64,000 bases of DNA from Prostheceraeus crozeri (GCA_907163375.1 CAJQUW010001420.1:248001-312000), one strand, 5' to 3'. Positions 11,901 through 26,768 are shown, counted from the first letter of the stretch. Translations and numbers: made by a program. Notes: a model not told the origin generated them from the letters alone.

Positions 11901-14900
11901 CATCTTTTGCATGGCAGTTTCATATACTTTTATTAAATTTCATTGTTGTTAATTCATTACTTTACTTAGTAATTCGGATGCTTTTTGACATGTGGTAAAA
12001 TGGGATAAGTCAGACACTGATGGTACGAGATCTATTTTTTTGCTCAATGATAGGCACTATGACTTGATGCTTTATGTCAATGATTATTAATGTAGGCCTA
12101 GACATAACATATACACGTGCATCGTCATTAATATAGGCCTAGATATATACAACGTGAAGTTTCACAACACACCAAAAATTACAGATTTACATAGTTAACT
12201 TCATCATAATGTATTGTACTATACATCGACCGTCAAGTTAAGCGTCCACCTATTATGGCGAATCTGACACCTGCTTGTAATGACGCTGTTCGCTATTGTT
12301 TCTTATTTTATATTTTATTTAAGCTTATAGCCGAAGCTTGATAATCAAATTCTTATCAGTTTAGGAAAGGTCTTTCTTCAACCGAAATTTGTATATGAAC
12401 TGCAAGCATACAAAATAGCTACCCTGCATTTTATTCTGCATGCAGTGTACATTTATACAGCATTATGAAGCATGTGCACTGTAAACCAAACTGTGCCAAA
12501 TATGTGACCGATTATGTGCCCAACGCATTTTCGTCACATCGGTCACATTTGGTCACATATGTGACTTCCATGTGACTGATGATGAATCCTCATAAATCAT
12601 GCACATACGGCGAGTACCTGATGAGAATAATTCAAATTGATTTTGCGAATACTTTTCGGTATGCTTTGTTCTAGAATATCATTGGTAAGAAGATAATATC
12701 ACATTGAACTTGGTTTGATAAAAAATGTTTTATCGACCTACTTCGTATTATTCGACAAGTCTGAAAGAAGTTTGGTTTTCTCCATGTAAAAGAAGTTCAA
12801 AACCGGCCAGCCGGCCGGTCGTGGATGGGACGGTGACTGGCGTCTCTATACCGGTTGGCTAAGACTTTGATCGTCAGACATAATTTGGTCAACTGATGCC
12901 ATTAGCATTATTCAATTTCCACATAGCATACATGAAATCCATGAATGGTAGGCCTGCCGGTACTCCGTATAAGCGAGAGTTACCTATTGCAATAAACAAT
13001 GCAATTATTCGCACTTTGATGTCTTGTGTGATGAGCAGTAGGCCCCTAATACTCTCAACGATTTAGTCTATTTACTAGTCTAATGAGCTTAATGAGTCTA
13101 ATGTGCTTTATAACATGATAGTGTTAACTGCATTTTCAAAGTCAATCGAACACAAGCAAATTGAAAACAGATAATCAAAGCAATGACCCAAACGGGCATT
13201 GATGTAATAACAATTGACACATTGATATAAGCATGTAATTACAATAATTACATTGATACAATAGCAATTTGTGCGTATATCTGCCGGTATATCCCGCCTC
13301 CACAAGAAAGCTTTAAGCGATCAAAAGTTTTTCTACATCAATAAAAGTTTCTGAGATGAACAATTTCATCACTGAGTGCTGATGTTGCGAAATGTTTTGT
13401 CTGCGATGTGCAAACTTGATTTGAAGTGATTCACTGAAGTGAGATTTACTTCTTCACCTGCAAGGGAGCTCCAGTGATTTGAGATTTCTCTCCACTACAG
13501 TTTAAATTCAGATCTTTTGAGTTTACATGAATGACAGCGAGCTGACTCATAAGAGTCTGGAGCAATGAGCTCGTCAAGTTGTTAACAATATTTCATTTCA
13601 GTGAGTGTCCGAAGAGAAGGACACAGCTCTTACGTTGTTGGCACTGTACGTGAACAACGTCAATCAAAATTTATCGGGTGCAGTTATCTTATCAAGCAAT
13701 TATCCACGATCCACTGTCAAATGTTCGGGTAGTAGGCCTTAGGTTGCATTGAAATCCATTACTGATTGCATTTCTAAGCTCCACGTGTTATATAAACTAT
13801 CCCATGTAGTGAAATCATTGAAGACCTGGAATAATTTTATAAATGATAGGTTGTTTCCAAGATTATACGATAGCTTTATTTGGGATAAAGTATGGTTGGA
13901 ACTACATGCAAAAGCTGCCGGCGATATTTTTTAACTGTTTAAAGAACAGTTCGCAATATTCATATCACAAAGCATACACGTAGATACTCTCAAATTATGT
14001 TACATTTCCATGCTCTTATTGTTGTAATGATTGACTAAGCAATTTATTCTAGACTGAACGTCGTCAAAGGTCGACATGGGTCTAATTAAATTAACCGGTC
14101 GGCCAAACCCTGATGTCTCTGAGTCTCTGAGCTCTGAGTCAGATTGTAACTTCTCTTATGTCGGTGAGAGTCGAGGTCGACCATCGAGTCGAGTCGAGTC
14201 GAGTCGAGAGGGGAGAGAGGTCGACCATTGGACGAAAGAAGGAAAGAACAAATATGAGTTCTCCAAACCCTCGATGTCTATCGGTCGGAACTAGCCAGAC
14301 ATCTGTACGACACTGACCATATGGTTGCTTTGGATTGTATGGAGTGCATCGACAAGGACGAAAACTGGCGGTGTTGCGTCACCAAAGAGGCCCTGTGGAC
14401 TCGAAAGCTTAAATCTTGCAATAATTACAAATGGGGACGAGGGAGCTCGATTTGATGTTGCTTTGTGACTGTCACTCACTTTTACTTCTTTTTATTTTAC
14501 TTACTTACCATTTTATCAGTAGTACGTAGTTTCTTAATTTTCGATTCTTGTGAATGACTTAGTTTTTCTTGAATTGTCATCATTTCCATTCCGTCTGTGT
14601 AAATGAAAAATAAATTCGCTCGCATATGACTAGGGCGGCCAACGGTCGACGAAGGCGCTCGTGCGAGACACTAATAATGCTTTTCCGCTAAGCAATTTTG
14701 TCATAGATGGGTAGCTTCCAACCAGATGAAATTATGATTCTTATTAGCAGTAGATTTTCCATTCTTTTTGATGTCTAGGAAGTTTCACACTACCGGTTCT
14801 AAATATTAAAATCTCAAGTACCGAATCGCTAGCATGTTTACCTTCTTAAAAAATTCTTGCCGTCTAAAATTAGCCTTCTAAAAAATTGTTTGAATATCAT

Positions 14901-16687
14901 TGTAGGGCACTGGGATATATATAATCTTGCTAAACATGTAGAACTATTAATGTAAACGTGTTCAATGTATGCTGACATTTTTTCAGTTGCCATTCTACCT
15001 ACTATATACTTACTCTATGACCATGCAAGCATGTACTGAACAGTGCGTGTGTGTGTATGCCGGTCTGTAGCAGACCTATCAAGTCAAATTTCAGCTATGG
15101 TTTACAAACGATTTTCATTTATTAAGGCTCGGCTTAAATATTTTGGCTCCTGGCTCGCGTGCATCTCTGATTTTGAGTTCATTTCATCGAATTACAGAAA
15201 TTAAACACAACATTCTCTTACATATCATATTCGAAGTCATGTATTTTCCACGACGAGTGGAAGACGTGCTCTGCAGCGGAAGTTGACCAAATACAACCAT
15301 AATTGTGGAGTTTGGAATTTAGTAGCAGTTACATTTCAAATCCATCGTCGAAATGTTATCCTTGCCGCAAGGCGACACTTTGGCATTCGTCTGGCACATG
15401 CGTTTCCCTCTTGAATGATAATAATGCGACATAAATCATTCCATAGTGTAGGGATATATTACTCTATGAATCATTCGACGGTAATAAAGGACTTTGTGCT
15501 GTACATGTGCATGACACACCTATTCATCTGGCAAATTCAAAGGAATGGTTACTTCTGAAGAATGCATTATTTTGTCTTTTGAAGAAAGGATCATACGAAC
15601 AATTCATTATTGTGTTTGACCTGGTTGAACAATGATTCATTTAAGTCATGTCTTTGTAATGACATAACTTAAATGTAAGACATAACATAAGTTATGTCTT
15701 TGTTATGAATTGCGGAATTTTAATGCCACGAAATTTCAAATATTTGGCGACGGTATAAATAATGGCCCTGATCATAATAGTTATCATAATAGAATGAAAG
15801 CTCTTACCCCATTTAGATACGTTTCCACAGTCGCAGAATAGTGCTTGGGTGAACAGCAGATATTCTTATCCGTCGTTTTTGAACAGACGTCAACAACAAA
15901 GACGCCTATCAAAATTACAACAATAAAGTTACAAAAAGATAAAATTGATGACATGCTGCAGGAACTCTTCAATTCTGTGAATACTTGTTTTATGTCTCTC
16001 TCTTCCCGGGTCATTACTATATTCTATGAGAATCATCCAATACGAAGTCTTTGAAAGACAATGTAAATATGCCATTGAATAAAATAACACGATAAAATCG
16101 ATCCCTTTCTAATTAATTCTTTCAGCATTTTCAGCAAGACCTCCAATGTTACGCCAGGGATACGCATGAAGAGTAGTAAAATGCTCTAGTCATGTAATTA
16201 TAATCTCCCTTTTTTCCTTCAGATGTATCAGAATTTCACTTTTGCTTACTTTGTTCATGTCTGGGAAAACTGTCATGCTCTAACTTTTGGCCATTCAATT
16301 TTAACTGAATCGATGAAGCGAGCAAGATAGGATTGATAAAAGCAAAGCTAATTATAAGACACTCAGAGATGACATGAAAATTTGTTCCATGTTGTTTTTA
16401 TCATTAACTTATTTATTCATTCTACTTACATGCATTCTGGAAAAGTCTTGTGCATTTGCTAGAGTCGTAGTTTTTTCGCTGAGAAGTCATAAATAATATG
16501 AAGACTGTAATTGTTTTGATGTTTCACAATCTAAAGATGCTGTCCGCTATATAGCCCTATTTTCAATCAAACTCGTGGAATTGTAGTGCGTTGTTGGCAG
16601 ATATTTTTCCTTTGCACTGCGAGTTTATGTCTATGAGAAACTTCGTATCAGACAAAATATATTTTCAAGCATGACACATCTTCCATG
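11901..16687. other. no gene recognised
   Basis: This long AT-rich interval has short chance frames only. Minor structures are repeated GTCACAT/ATGTGAC words with a hairpin at 12497-12580, GC-rich CCGGCCGG text at 12805-12835, a TCGAG pentanucleotide array at 14184-14208, and an imperfect hairpin around ATAACTTA/TAAGTTAT at 15662-15710. Confidence 0.5.
14184..14208. repeat. TCGAG pentanucleotide array, five units
   Basis: Five perfect tandem TCGAG units lie between two AGGTCGACCAT boxes (about 14171-14183 and 14219-14228), which are themselves a direct repeat. Confidence 0.85.
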
Positions 16688-17385
16688 CAGTCCGACAGCG
16701 AAAACGAGTTTCTGTGGGGAACGAGACCGAAAATAAGACCTTCACAGAATGTTGTATGCCTACTACGAATCTGTGCGTCTGGCGAGCTCTAGTTTGTTCA
16801 TCTTCTTGTCACACAGGATCAAAGAAAAACATATGCTAATCCAATGGGACGCAGATAGCAGCTTTTGGCTAGAATGAAATGTTCTATATTTTCTCTTTAG
16901 TTTATATGAAAACTAAAGAGCCATAGTTACTCACATTCAATGTCTTCAAGTCATTTCTATCAGGGTCATGAACATTTATCTATAAAGTTAAACACATTCA
17001 GATTTGACAATTCAGATGTCGGCATACACAGTAAGTTTGGTCCATTTCATCTACATGCCATATCGTATACATCGGCGATCAGAAGCATGATAAGATCACA
17101 TGCACAAAGGAAATGACCTATAAAGACATATCATGCCGAAACTTGTGGCTCTAGACTTGATGTGAATAAGAGAATATATAGAAAATTTCATTTTAGAAAA
17201 TAAAGTGCAGTCTGCGTCCCATTGGATTAACATGTCTTTTTCTTTGATCCTGTGTGTCAGTAAGAGGAACCAAATAGAACTCGGCAAAAGTGCAGGTTCG
17301 TAGTACAGGCATTATGAACATCATTATATGAAAGTCATATTTTTGGCCTCGTTCCCCACAGAAACTCGTTCTGGCTGTCGTACTA
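16688..17385. mobile_element. second copy of the foldback family seen at 3435-4166
   Basis: The left arm begins CAGTCCGACAGCGAAAACGAG and the right arm ends CTCGTTCTGGCTGTCGTACTA. The internal text (GATCAAAGAAAAACATATG, GTCTTCAAGTCATTTC) matches the 3435 copy. It is more diverged: flanks are ATG on the left and TTG on the right, so no clean target duplication remains. It is non-coding. Confidence 0.75.
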
Positions 17386-19754
17386 TTGCTAAAGCGGAAA
17401 AAGGGCTGTCTGATCTTGTACTGATCCTTCGACATGATGTTTGATTTTTGATTTTATCTTTTTCTTTAAAATGTTCCAAGACATCTTATGAAGGTTTGCC
17501 TCTCTTAATGCACAGCCATGTTTCTGCAATGTGCCGCAGTATTTTAACAAAATAATTTCTCCTAACTGAGTAAAAGACTTTTTTCACGCAATAGAAGATG
17601 CAAATTTCAAATCTCACCGTCTATTGTTGACGCTACAGACCATGCGTGCGAAAACTTCATGCTATCCATTTTGGCATCTCCGAATCATCTCCTCCATCTT
17701 TCTGCCAAAAGCCACTCCCGTAATACAAGGAAAAACAACATCTCTCTTCGACCACAGCATGAGTACCGTACACCAAATGTTTTGTTATACTTCTCCTATT
17801 AGCTATTTTGCCTTGCATGTTGCATTTGATCATATCTTGATTTTTTATCTTTGCATTTCTGTGCAGTGTGCTCTTTGCTAAATATGAGTCAAATACAAAG
17901 CTGATTTGATTTAATAACATGATATAAGTATAGAGGTACATCATCAACAAGCGTTTCAGATGAATAAGCCCTGCTACAGGCAGCAAAAATTTCAATGTGT
18001 GTGAGGGTTATAAGCCGCAAAAGGGTGCGCATGCTATGTAGGCCTATAACTTCCTTCACCAAGCACTTATCAGCTTGCTCGCATTTTCCAAGGTTTATCG
18101 GTAACCGGCCGGTGACGCTGCGTTTCCCTAAAAGTGGCACGGAGTAAAGGTATTTTACTATGTGTCGTGATCTACAGTGCGTATCTGGTTCTTCATGAAG
18201 CGTACGCACAATAGGACCAATCGACATTACCAAAACTGCTAATTTGAATTTGACAATGCTATGTGCGATCTCTCTGCTGAAGATTTTATTGGCAGATCAT
18301 TGACTGGATGCTTGTTGTATTAGATGAATGCTTAACAGATTCATAAACAAATGTACTTATTCCTTTATTCCAAAGGCATTGTAATGAGTAGTATGGCATG
18401 CATAATTGCCGATTCAATTTTTCTATTTTTATTACTGCAGTTATTTAATGTGATATCACAGCTGTTGCTTGTAGGCTTTCTCAATTTCTTAAATCATAGG
18501 CCAGGCGATTGTGCAATCAGTAGGAGGTTTCTTGGATAATCACAGTATCGATAACAGGGATACTATGTATACTATACTATGTATCGATAACTATGTAAAC
18601 AAAACAACAATAGTTTTTTCAGGAAACAGAGGGCTTGAATCATTGACCATTCTAATCACGTAAAGCCACAAAGCGTTTATGTATGCTCATCACTTTATTT
18701 TCAATTGCAACTGTCATGGAATGGCCGTCCCATTTGACCATCGACCGTTAAGAAGGCGCTGGACGCCGAAGGCCCGTCACGGTGTGCGACGTGTAAAATT
18801 ATAACCTTTTACTTTCGACCAATAGATTATATCGAGTCAGAAACTCTCTTTACTTGCCTGTAAAATGCTATATACGAGTGAATTCCCAGAATAGACCGGC
18901 TGTGTGATGAATGAACGAATTTTGTATGGCTCGTGATTCCTGTATTATTACAGTAGGCAAGTAAAGTGTTTTCTCCTTCGGTTCCCCTTACAAAAACATG
19001 CTTTCAACTTTTCAAGTGCTAATAACACTTTAAGCTTAAAATCTTAAGCTTAGATCAAAAGTGACCGTCGGTCGCATATGGGTTAACTTACTAACTTATT
19101 CTTTACGAAATAGGAATTTGTGCGATTTTACTGCGTCATTCATCAGGGAAAGCTAATTTGAGTGGTGAAATATATAAAGGATTGGCTATTGATTTAGTTG
19201 TTCGCACACATATTAAGTGCGGCCGTGATTCTTTCGGCCTTCGAAATGGCGGCCGAAAAATGTAAAAGGTTGCGCATCCCTGGTTTAGATCAAAGCGGTG
19301 GTAAACCTACCAAACTCGGAAGCACATATACAGTACATGCATGCAAACAAATGGGATTTTATGATGTTTGACGATCTGTAACTTGCAAGATGATTGAATA
19401 ACAATTTTAGAATGGCCGTTCTTCCGATGCTGGGTGATAATCTACGAGTACATATGAAAATTAATAAGAATCTCATGCGCGAATTTAGGAAGAAAATGTC
19501 AGTATCTATGTCACCATTGGAATTAAAGTCAGCAAACAGCTAATGTTTATTCTATTCTCTCTAACTTACGCAAGGCGAAATGGATAAATGTGTTACTGAA
19601 CAATTAAGTCCTTTGTTGAATAGATGTTATATTGTACTGATTCATATCAGATCATAATTAGCGCTGACGAGATGAAATGGTTCGCTAAAAACTAAAACAA
19701 TCAGTAAGAATGACCGAAATGCATCATACATGCAAGTGATATAAATTAGATACC
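17386..19754. other. no gene recognised
   Basis: Opposing frames of 85-114 codons at 17624-18233 have no recognisable domain and overlap each other antisense, so I treat them as chance. An imperfect TATCGATA repeat lies at 18547-18595. Confidence 0.5.
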
Positions 19755-19762
19755 GTCTACAC

Positions 19763-20454
19763 CAGAGATGCGGAGTCCCATCATTTTGATAGGACTCCGA
19801 CTCCGGGTGGCAAGTATATAAAGTCTAGCTTTTTGAAAAAAAGGGCAACCTACATTATAGATCACTATAAGCTTGCCTGAACCTATTTTTAGTGATCATT
19901 GGTGCTTCAATTATCATTCATTTTCGATGAAAGTTTATCAAATGTCGCTTTACGTTGGATGCACACGACTCGGCTCCTCTCATCTTTTTGATGTTTGCTT
20001 CACACGGTTTTTCTCAAGTCTCTACCAGGCAGGAAAATCCCCATCCTTCTCCAAAAAATATGAGCTCACTTTCGATTTTGATGTGCGCTTTAAAGGAGCC
20101 ATCACACACCATTGACGTGAGGGTAAGAGGTAATGTTCTCAAACAAACTAATATTTCATTTTTGTCTCTGATGTGACCTTTGGTGCGTAGGTGTGATCGA
20201 GGCTAGGAAGGCTTCTCGACCAAAATCACCGAGTGACAATCCTTTTTCACTATGACGGTTCATTCCCTCAACTATTTCAAGCTTTACATACATTGCTGTC
20301 TCTGTACTTTTGTTTGATGGAGAAAGTTGACATCAAGACAATGACAGCTATATGTACGAGAATCAATAATTTGTTTGTATTATATTTCGGGTCTAGTTAT
20401 AGGCCGGAGTCCTATCATTTGATAGGACTGCCGGGACTCCGACTCCCATCCCTG
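19763..20454. mobile_element. 692-bp hAT-type non-autonomous element with 8-bp target duplication
   Basis: GTCTACAC occurs at 19755-19762 and again at 20455-20462, directly abutting the ends CAGAGATG... and ...CATCCCTG. The ends are imperfect inverted repeats (CAGRGATG then GGAGTCC). Each end also carries an internal small hairpin around ATCATTT flanked by GGACTCC/GGAGTCC. An 8-bp duplication and a CAGRGATG terminus fit the hAT superfamily. The two frames inside have no transposase motif, so the copy would need help from elsewhere. Confidence 0.85.
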
Positions 20455-20462
20455 GTCTACAC

Positions 20463-21229
20463 TTGCCGGAATACTATTGACGTAAGAAGTGGAATTGAAG
20501 GAGAATTGTCGATCTAAATGCACAATCATCTGTTAAATTTACGTCTTCATTGAAAAAAACGTGTCATGCCTACAACAAATTCTGTGATATCATTTTGTGA
20601 CCAGAACAGTCTGTTTGTTTATGTGCAGCAATAGCAATGGTTGTGATGGAGTTTTCATTATCTTTAACAGCAATTCGGGCAAGCTAGGGGATGCGATTCT
20701 AGCACATTTCTTCCTACTCTGGAAAGTGTCTGCCGACCTCATTTTGAGTAATTAAATGAATGTTAGATCATTACGTTATTAAGTGTACAAAACGCGGACT
20801 CCACTCAAGTGCATGCTTCACCTTGTTCTGCGAATCCATGTTCGTGGTCCAGAAAGCTTCCTTTCCACTTGCTCTGTGATCTTTAGTCATTTTATGCACT
20901 TTCCTAATCTTCGGAACTCCTCGGATTTCTACAAGTCGTCTATCTTCGTTATGACTGCATTTGAGGCTCGTAGAGTAGCAGAAAAACATCTCTAAAATTC
21001 ATTGGAATGGTTACTTTCTAAGGGAATTCTTTAACATTTCATATACGAATATTTGAGCTGCTATTTTTGCATTAATCAACCTTTTCAAAATATTTTTCTT
21101 TCATGAGTAACTTCTCAGTGCATTTAATCAGCTTTGCATCGTGAATAGCAGTCATTAAGGAGATCTATAGCCAAATTTTGATAAAATGTCAAAACTTTCA
21201 AAAAATAGTCAAAAGTGATGGTTTTGAAT
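20463..21229. other. no gene recognised
   Basis: AT-rich DNA with two antisense frames of about 70 codons at 20771-20995 and no motif. Confidence 0.5.
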
Positions 21230-21570
21230 TTTGAAATGCTAGTTATAGTGCGAGGATGAACGAGTTAGGGCAAATTAACAACGCCATATAGTCAGCAGAT
21301 GACGCAAGTCAAACAAAACTTGCAGTTGACGCAAATGGACTTTGTTCCGCACGCTCGAATCTCACCAAATTTGGTGTACAGCTGAGTTTTGCTAAGATGT
21401 ATTCAATACATGCATTCATTGCTTTCCGCCGGTTTCGGTTTCTGAGACTCAAGATTTTCATTCTTACTGACGCAAGTCATACTTTTTGACTCACGATGGC
21501 ATTCTGACGCGTTGGACTATTTGACTCAAGTCAGACGTTTTCACGCATATTGAATATTTGACTCACAATT
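21230..21570 (-). repeat. 18-bp-periodic GACGC/GACTC array, copy 1
   Basis: From 21469 the words GACGC, GACTC, GACGC, GACTC, CACGC and GACTC start at about 21469, 21488, 21506, 21523, 21542 and 21560, so 17-19 bp apart. Earlier units lie at 21301 and 21328. The flank (AGTTATAGTGCGAGGATGAAC at about 21241) and the unit TGACGCAAGTC match the reverse complement of the array at 43916-44185, so both belong to one dispersed family. Function unknown. Confidence 0.7.
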
Positions 21571-24500
21571 CGATTGCTTTATAAGCTGGAGGGGAGAATC
21601 ATGCATTCACAATCGCGATCAACCATCACAGAGCAAGTTACAAAATGTCTCTACCATTCCATATAGCCTAGGCTTGCATGCAAATATGGCCTAGTAGAAT
21701 TAGAGGGACTGGTTGACGAGGTCCCCTAAGAATTTATTATTCAAGATAATGAATAGGCTAACATAATCTAATTGAAGTGGGAAAATGTCAAGGTGCCGAA
21801 TTCCATGACTAAAGTAGGGTGACCGCCTGTCTTGCATAAATCCATAATATTAAATCGAGAAATTAATTTTTTCTGGTTTATGTTAGACACTGATGATAAA
21901 GCATTAGACACACAGATTTGGCAAACAACTCTCAGCAATTTTTAGTCGTCACTTGCGGCATACAGAAATTTTACACAAATGCAGTAAAAACAGAAAATTA
22001 AAACTGCATCAACATGCTTGCATAAAGGGCAAGTTAATTGTCATACAAAGCCTAGGATTATTCATCTTGATTAAATGATATCCATTTACACAATAATATA
22101 ACCATAATTTGGAAGAAGTTCGCAAAATATCATTATTCAATGACCCACAAAATATAAAAATATTGATATAGTTTCTGGGTACAGAAAAGAAACAAAGGGT
22201 AGTAAAACTGGCAAGTCTCATGCGATTTCTTAAATGTTCTGTAATCACAGGCGTGTCATTTAAAGCTAGGCTTAATTCTCAGTGTCTCGTGCGCGAATTC
22301 AGTCACCACTTATTTATCAACTTGAAAAAACGCTTCTTCAAGGAACGAATTTTGCCGCGTCACGCTTCCGATTTCTGCACAATAGCATTCCCATGGCAAA
22401 ATTCTCTACAGCTAAAATCAATAGAAATCATGAAGTATTGACAAGCCTGCAATCTTAAGAACACACACGAATCTCAAGCAGAAAACTGTGAAAATGATCC
22501 TTTATTTTGAGATGATGAATTGACACGCATAAAGTAAAAACGTAGGTAAAAAAGTAAAAAAACTGCCTACTTACTCACTACGAAAAACATATGCTATCTG
22601 CAGTTTACAAATAGTGTTATGAATTGAATATTAGGGCCTATACTTTAACAAAGTTAGGGGCTATCTTTGTTAAGGTGCTTTTATTCGACATTCTTCTCTG
22701 CAAGGTCACTTTCCTAACAGCTTGCCCCGGTCCACTCTATCATACTAATGCCTATTATGAAGCAAAATTCCAATATTATATCTAAATTGAGTGTCCATTT
22801 CCAGCCCCTTAAAGCAAAGTAGCTGCACGCTATAAAATAGTGTCATTTCTTTAATGGCGTCTACCACAATTCACGCTTTTGCAGTTGCTTCAATTACATC
22901 TAACTTTTGGAAAGCGTGTACGGGGAATTTACATGCAACATAAACTTGGCAACATCATATCACTGCTACGAATATAAGCCTTATGCATTATGTTCAATAG
23001 GTAGACGCATTTACAGGAATGGACAAGAAAATATGCTGTACTACAATTTTACATTTTTCTTCAAATGAAAAGTGTCCATAGCAGTGAGCTTACAAAGCAC
23101 AGCAATTAAGTCATCGTCACACAAGTAAATAATCTATAAATTAATTCATCGAGTTAAGTAATATAATTAGCCTAATGCGTATGTACATAAACTTTAAGAC
23201 TGTAGAGAAATATGGACCGGAAGGAAGGATGTTTGTCAAGAAGCAGTTAACTATATAGCGGCACTATGTACTTATAGGAACGAGGCAGCATTTTAGGTAT
23301 AGGAGTTCATGAAAAGAATCTTCTCCATTTCACATAGGCCTGCCGTGAAATAGATGTTGAAGCTGCATTTTGCTGTCGAAAGCATAGCGCAAATTAATGT
23401 ATACGCCTACCTCTCGGAGTAGCACACAATTTGATAACAATACAAAAGCAGACACCAGGAGAACAATATTGAATAGACTATCGTAAAATTTAATTGTGGG
23501 TAGGCCTGGTTAATATAGTATGAACAGTAACCACATTGATTTTATCGGGATGTCAATTTTAGTAGCGCCTCTTATTTGAAATCGATCGGCGTTCTCTTAA
23601 TTAATTCATGTCATCAATCAGGCTTATGTTTAATTAAAACCCTAATTAAAGCTGATAAAAATGACATAGGTTGCTCTTACACAGGTCCATAAATTATCTT
23701 TCTACAACACTCGTGCTATTTCCCATTATTGCATGTACCGGGTGTGCTGCAATGTCGCGCATTTTAACGCTGTGCTGCGGCTATAAGCATAGTATTTATA
23801 AGTGCATTTTTTAATGTCTGAATGTTCCATTGACTGTTCATTCTTTTTAGCAGGCTCTTTGGAACTTATCCAAGATTACAATTATGCAAATTCGCCAGTA
23901 GAGATGTGCAGCAGGGATCAGAGATTGACAAGAAAAACAAATAATAGTGAATATTAGATGATTGAGCCTCCTTATTGCGATTCGTTGATTGCTATATCAT
24001 AAAGATTACAAAGGCTTTATTGATTACAAAGGCTGTGTAATTTCGATTATAACGATGCGCAGGCCTAATTTTGTTACACAAAACGCATAGCTGCAGTAAA
24101 CTCGTCATTGACTGACAATATAGGCCCCTGACAATGTACATGTCATAAAAGCTACAGAAAATTTAAAAAAAATGACAAAAAACGATTACACAGTTCATCA
24201 TTCTAAGCTTGACTTGCTCAATGGCGTTCGTCTTAGAATGTTGAGAAGATATCGCTGATAGCAAGAAATAATTTCTTGCAATTGTTTGCTTGCTAGTGTT
24301 TCACATAATTGGAATGAGTTAATTGATCACCTTATTAAAGTGCATTTAATTTTGTCAAATTCTGCTCGGTTTTGGATTTAATATAAAAAGTTATTTTTTA
24401 GTACATTTGTTGCTTATCGTTTATCGGCAACTTCATAGCCTTTGTCTTGACATTTAAGGTACATTACATGTATATGCACGATGAGAACTACAAATTCATG

Positions 24501-25409
24501 ACTTACACGTAGGCTATATTTACACATTATTCATGGCCTATACGTTTCTTCACATGCGCCACATTTATGAACGTCTTTACAGATACTGTAATAATTTGAA
24601 TTTTGATAATACAGGCTCGTGTTGGCCAACAAAATTTGAGTTGACGGATCGGGCACTCAATTGAGTTTGATTTCATCTAGGATTTTTGAATCGGTTTAAT
24701 TAATGCAAGTGACGAAGTCTGCTCAAGTGCTCACAAGTGCAGGTCTGCACATATACGCTAAATACCACGCACGGGGAGCATAAGTTGTAGTATTGTTGCT
24801 TTATCTCCTCCCATCTCATGCCTTCCCAAAGATTGTGAAAGTGAATAAATAAATCATCAGACTTAAAATACTGTGTAAGTTCTATAATATATACTTCGCG
24901 AATTAGAGAACTTTGTATAATAGTCCCTACATGAATGAATCTAATTTTTCAAAGCATAAATTCACGTGCTTGCTTTAGATTATCAAAAATCAAATGCAAA
25001 AATTTATTCAAATTGAGAGTTGGGATTTTAATCTCGGGGTTGGGTGCCCAATATGCACATGGTTGCATGTCGCTCATATAATGTGCGCGAACATGTCATC
25101 ACTGAAATTATTTCAAATACTGTAATGGCCCATTATTGAATACTGATACCAGTTCTACAAAATAAACGTTCTTTAGTCTGTGCAGCAAAGGAAGATGACA
25201 ATTCATATTTCTCCGATAACAAAAAATATGTAAAAAATAGTATTACCGTACATGTAATTGTGAATTTTAAGTAGATATTCTATTATGTAGGCATAATTTA
25301 TACAAACAAGTAACAACATCAAATTATGCTGCCACTCATATTGGGCCTACCCATATTAATTCACCATTAAAAAGCAACACCTGTTTGGTAAACCCGAGAG
25401 TGTAATTTT
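21571..25409. other. no gene recognised
   Basis: AT-rich sequence with no frame above about 80 codons and no family motif. A small direct repeat GATTACAAAGGCT occurs twice near 24005-24035. Confidence 0.5.
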
Positions 25410-25410
25410 T

Positions 25411-26347
25411 GGGATCCCGAAATCCCAGGAATGGGTTTCCAAAATTTCTATATCCTGGGATTTGGAAAAGTACCCAGGACTGCAGTCCCTACTCAATACT
25501 CAATCCCAACCGGGAATCGTTCAATCCTGGGATTCTGCATTGATCAGGGACTGAAACTTTCCGAGACTTTGGAATTCCTAATGTGTAGTCATAAACATAT
25601 GCACATTTTACATTCTCAACAGCAAAAATGATGCAGCGCTATTCAATAAGAGACATTATTTCTATGCTTCTTTAAGCTGAGTGGATGGATGGTAACAACT
25701 GTATGTGATAACGGGTTGGAGATAAACCTTAAGTTCGGGATTCATAAGCGACCGATTAGTCAGCAATCATCTGTTAGTCAATCATCTTCTTCTGTCACAC
25801 ACCGTGTAATTGTCGACTTAGAGCAGATACTGTTTGAAAATCGCTCGCCTTTCCTTACTGTGTAGTCTATGCATAATTACACCTCGCTGCAGCGTCATCG
25901 TAGATTCAGGTTTATAAGAGTGATATTTATTTGTACTATATGAAGTAAAACTCAATTACCTTTTTCTTGCACTCTTAATCATTCGGCAATCTCATCCGTA
26001 ATGATCAACATGATCCGTAATTCCAAAGATCATGTAAGTACAATTTAGGGAATCCAAGTTCGAGCTATTTTTATTAATAAGATAAGTTTATGATTCGTCA
26101 TGATGGAAATCAAGTTGTAATGGTGTGTCACGATTTAATTCGTCAAGCACACATTTACAAGTCCAGTTAAATCTTGACCAGATGTTTTCAACCTCAAGAA
26201 TTTTTGAGTTACTAATAAACGCATTTATACCACAAAAATGGTATAATAAAATGACAAAAGAATTTTGCTTGAGGAATGACAGGCTTTTGTATATAAGGAC
26301 AAATTACTGCAATCCCCAGGACTTTCCAAATCCTGGGATTCCGACAT
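25411..26347. repeat. possible element with TCCTGGGATT end motifs
   Basis: TCCTGGGATT or its complement occurs near 25424, 25450, 25532 and 26327. The left CGAAATCCCAGGAATGGG and right CCAAATCCTGGGATTCCG are partly inverted copies. That would bound an element of about 930 bp, but no target duplication was found and the internal sequence is unremarkable. Low confidence in the borders. Confidence 0.3.
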
Positions 26348-26768
26348 TTCTCTAGACAGATAAAGTTTCTAAATTGTCAACATTGTGCCAAAAAGGAAAC
26401 AGAGGATATGTTTCACAACTGCGTAATCCCAAGTTGAGATGACACAAATAATATGAGTCAAAGAATGCTTCATTCCCATTATGAGACTTTATTTTTCAAA
26501 ATATTGCTTTATTTCTTAAGAAAACTATTAAATTCATCACAGAAATGGTGCAATGCTTGAAATATATCTAGGACTGTGAAATTAGAGTTTCCGTAAATCA
26601 CAGATGTAAATCATTTACTCGTAATTAGGATAACTTGAGACAAATGTGAATCCAGGATAACTGACTTTATTTTCCTCACCGGTGTTATATTTTCCAAGAG
26701 AAGATATAGCACCGCTTTCAAACGATAAACATGCTTTTAATCAGATACTTTATTCTCATACTCTAAAA

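Noticed and set aside
17657-18233. Antisense frames of 112 and 114 codons
   Set aside because: They overlap each other and an opposing frame, and show no family motif, start context or conserved repeat. Expected by chance in this length.
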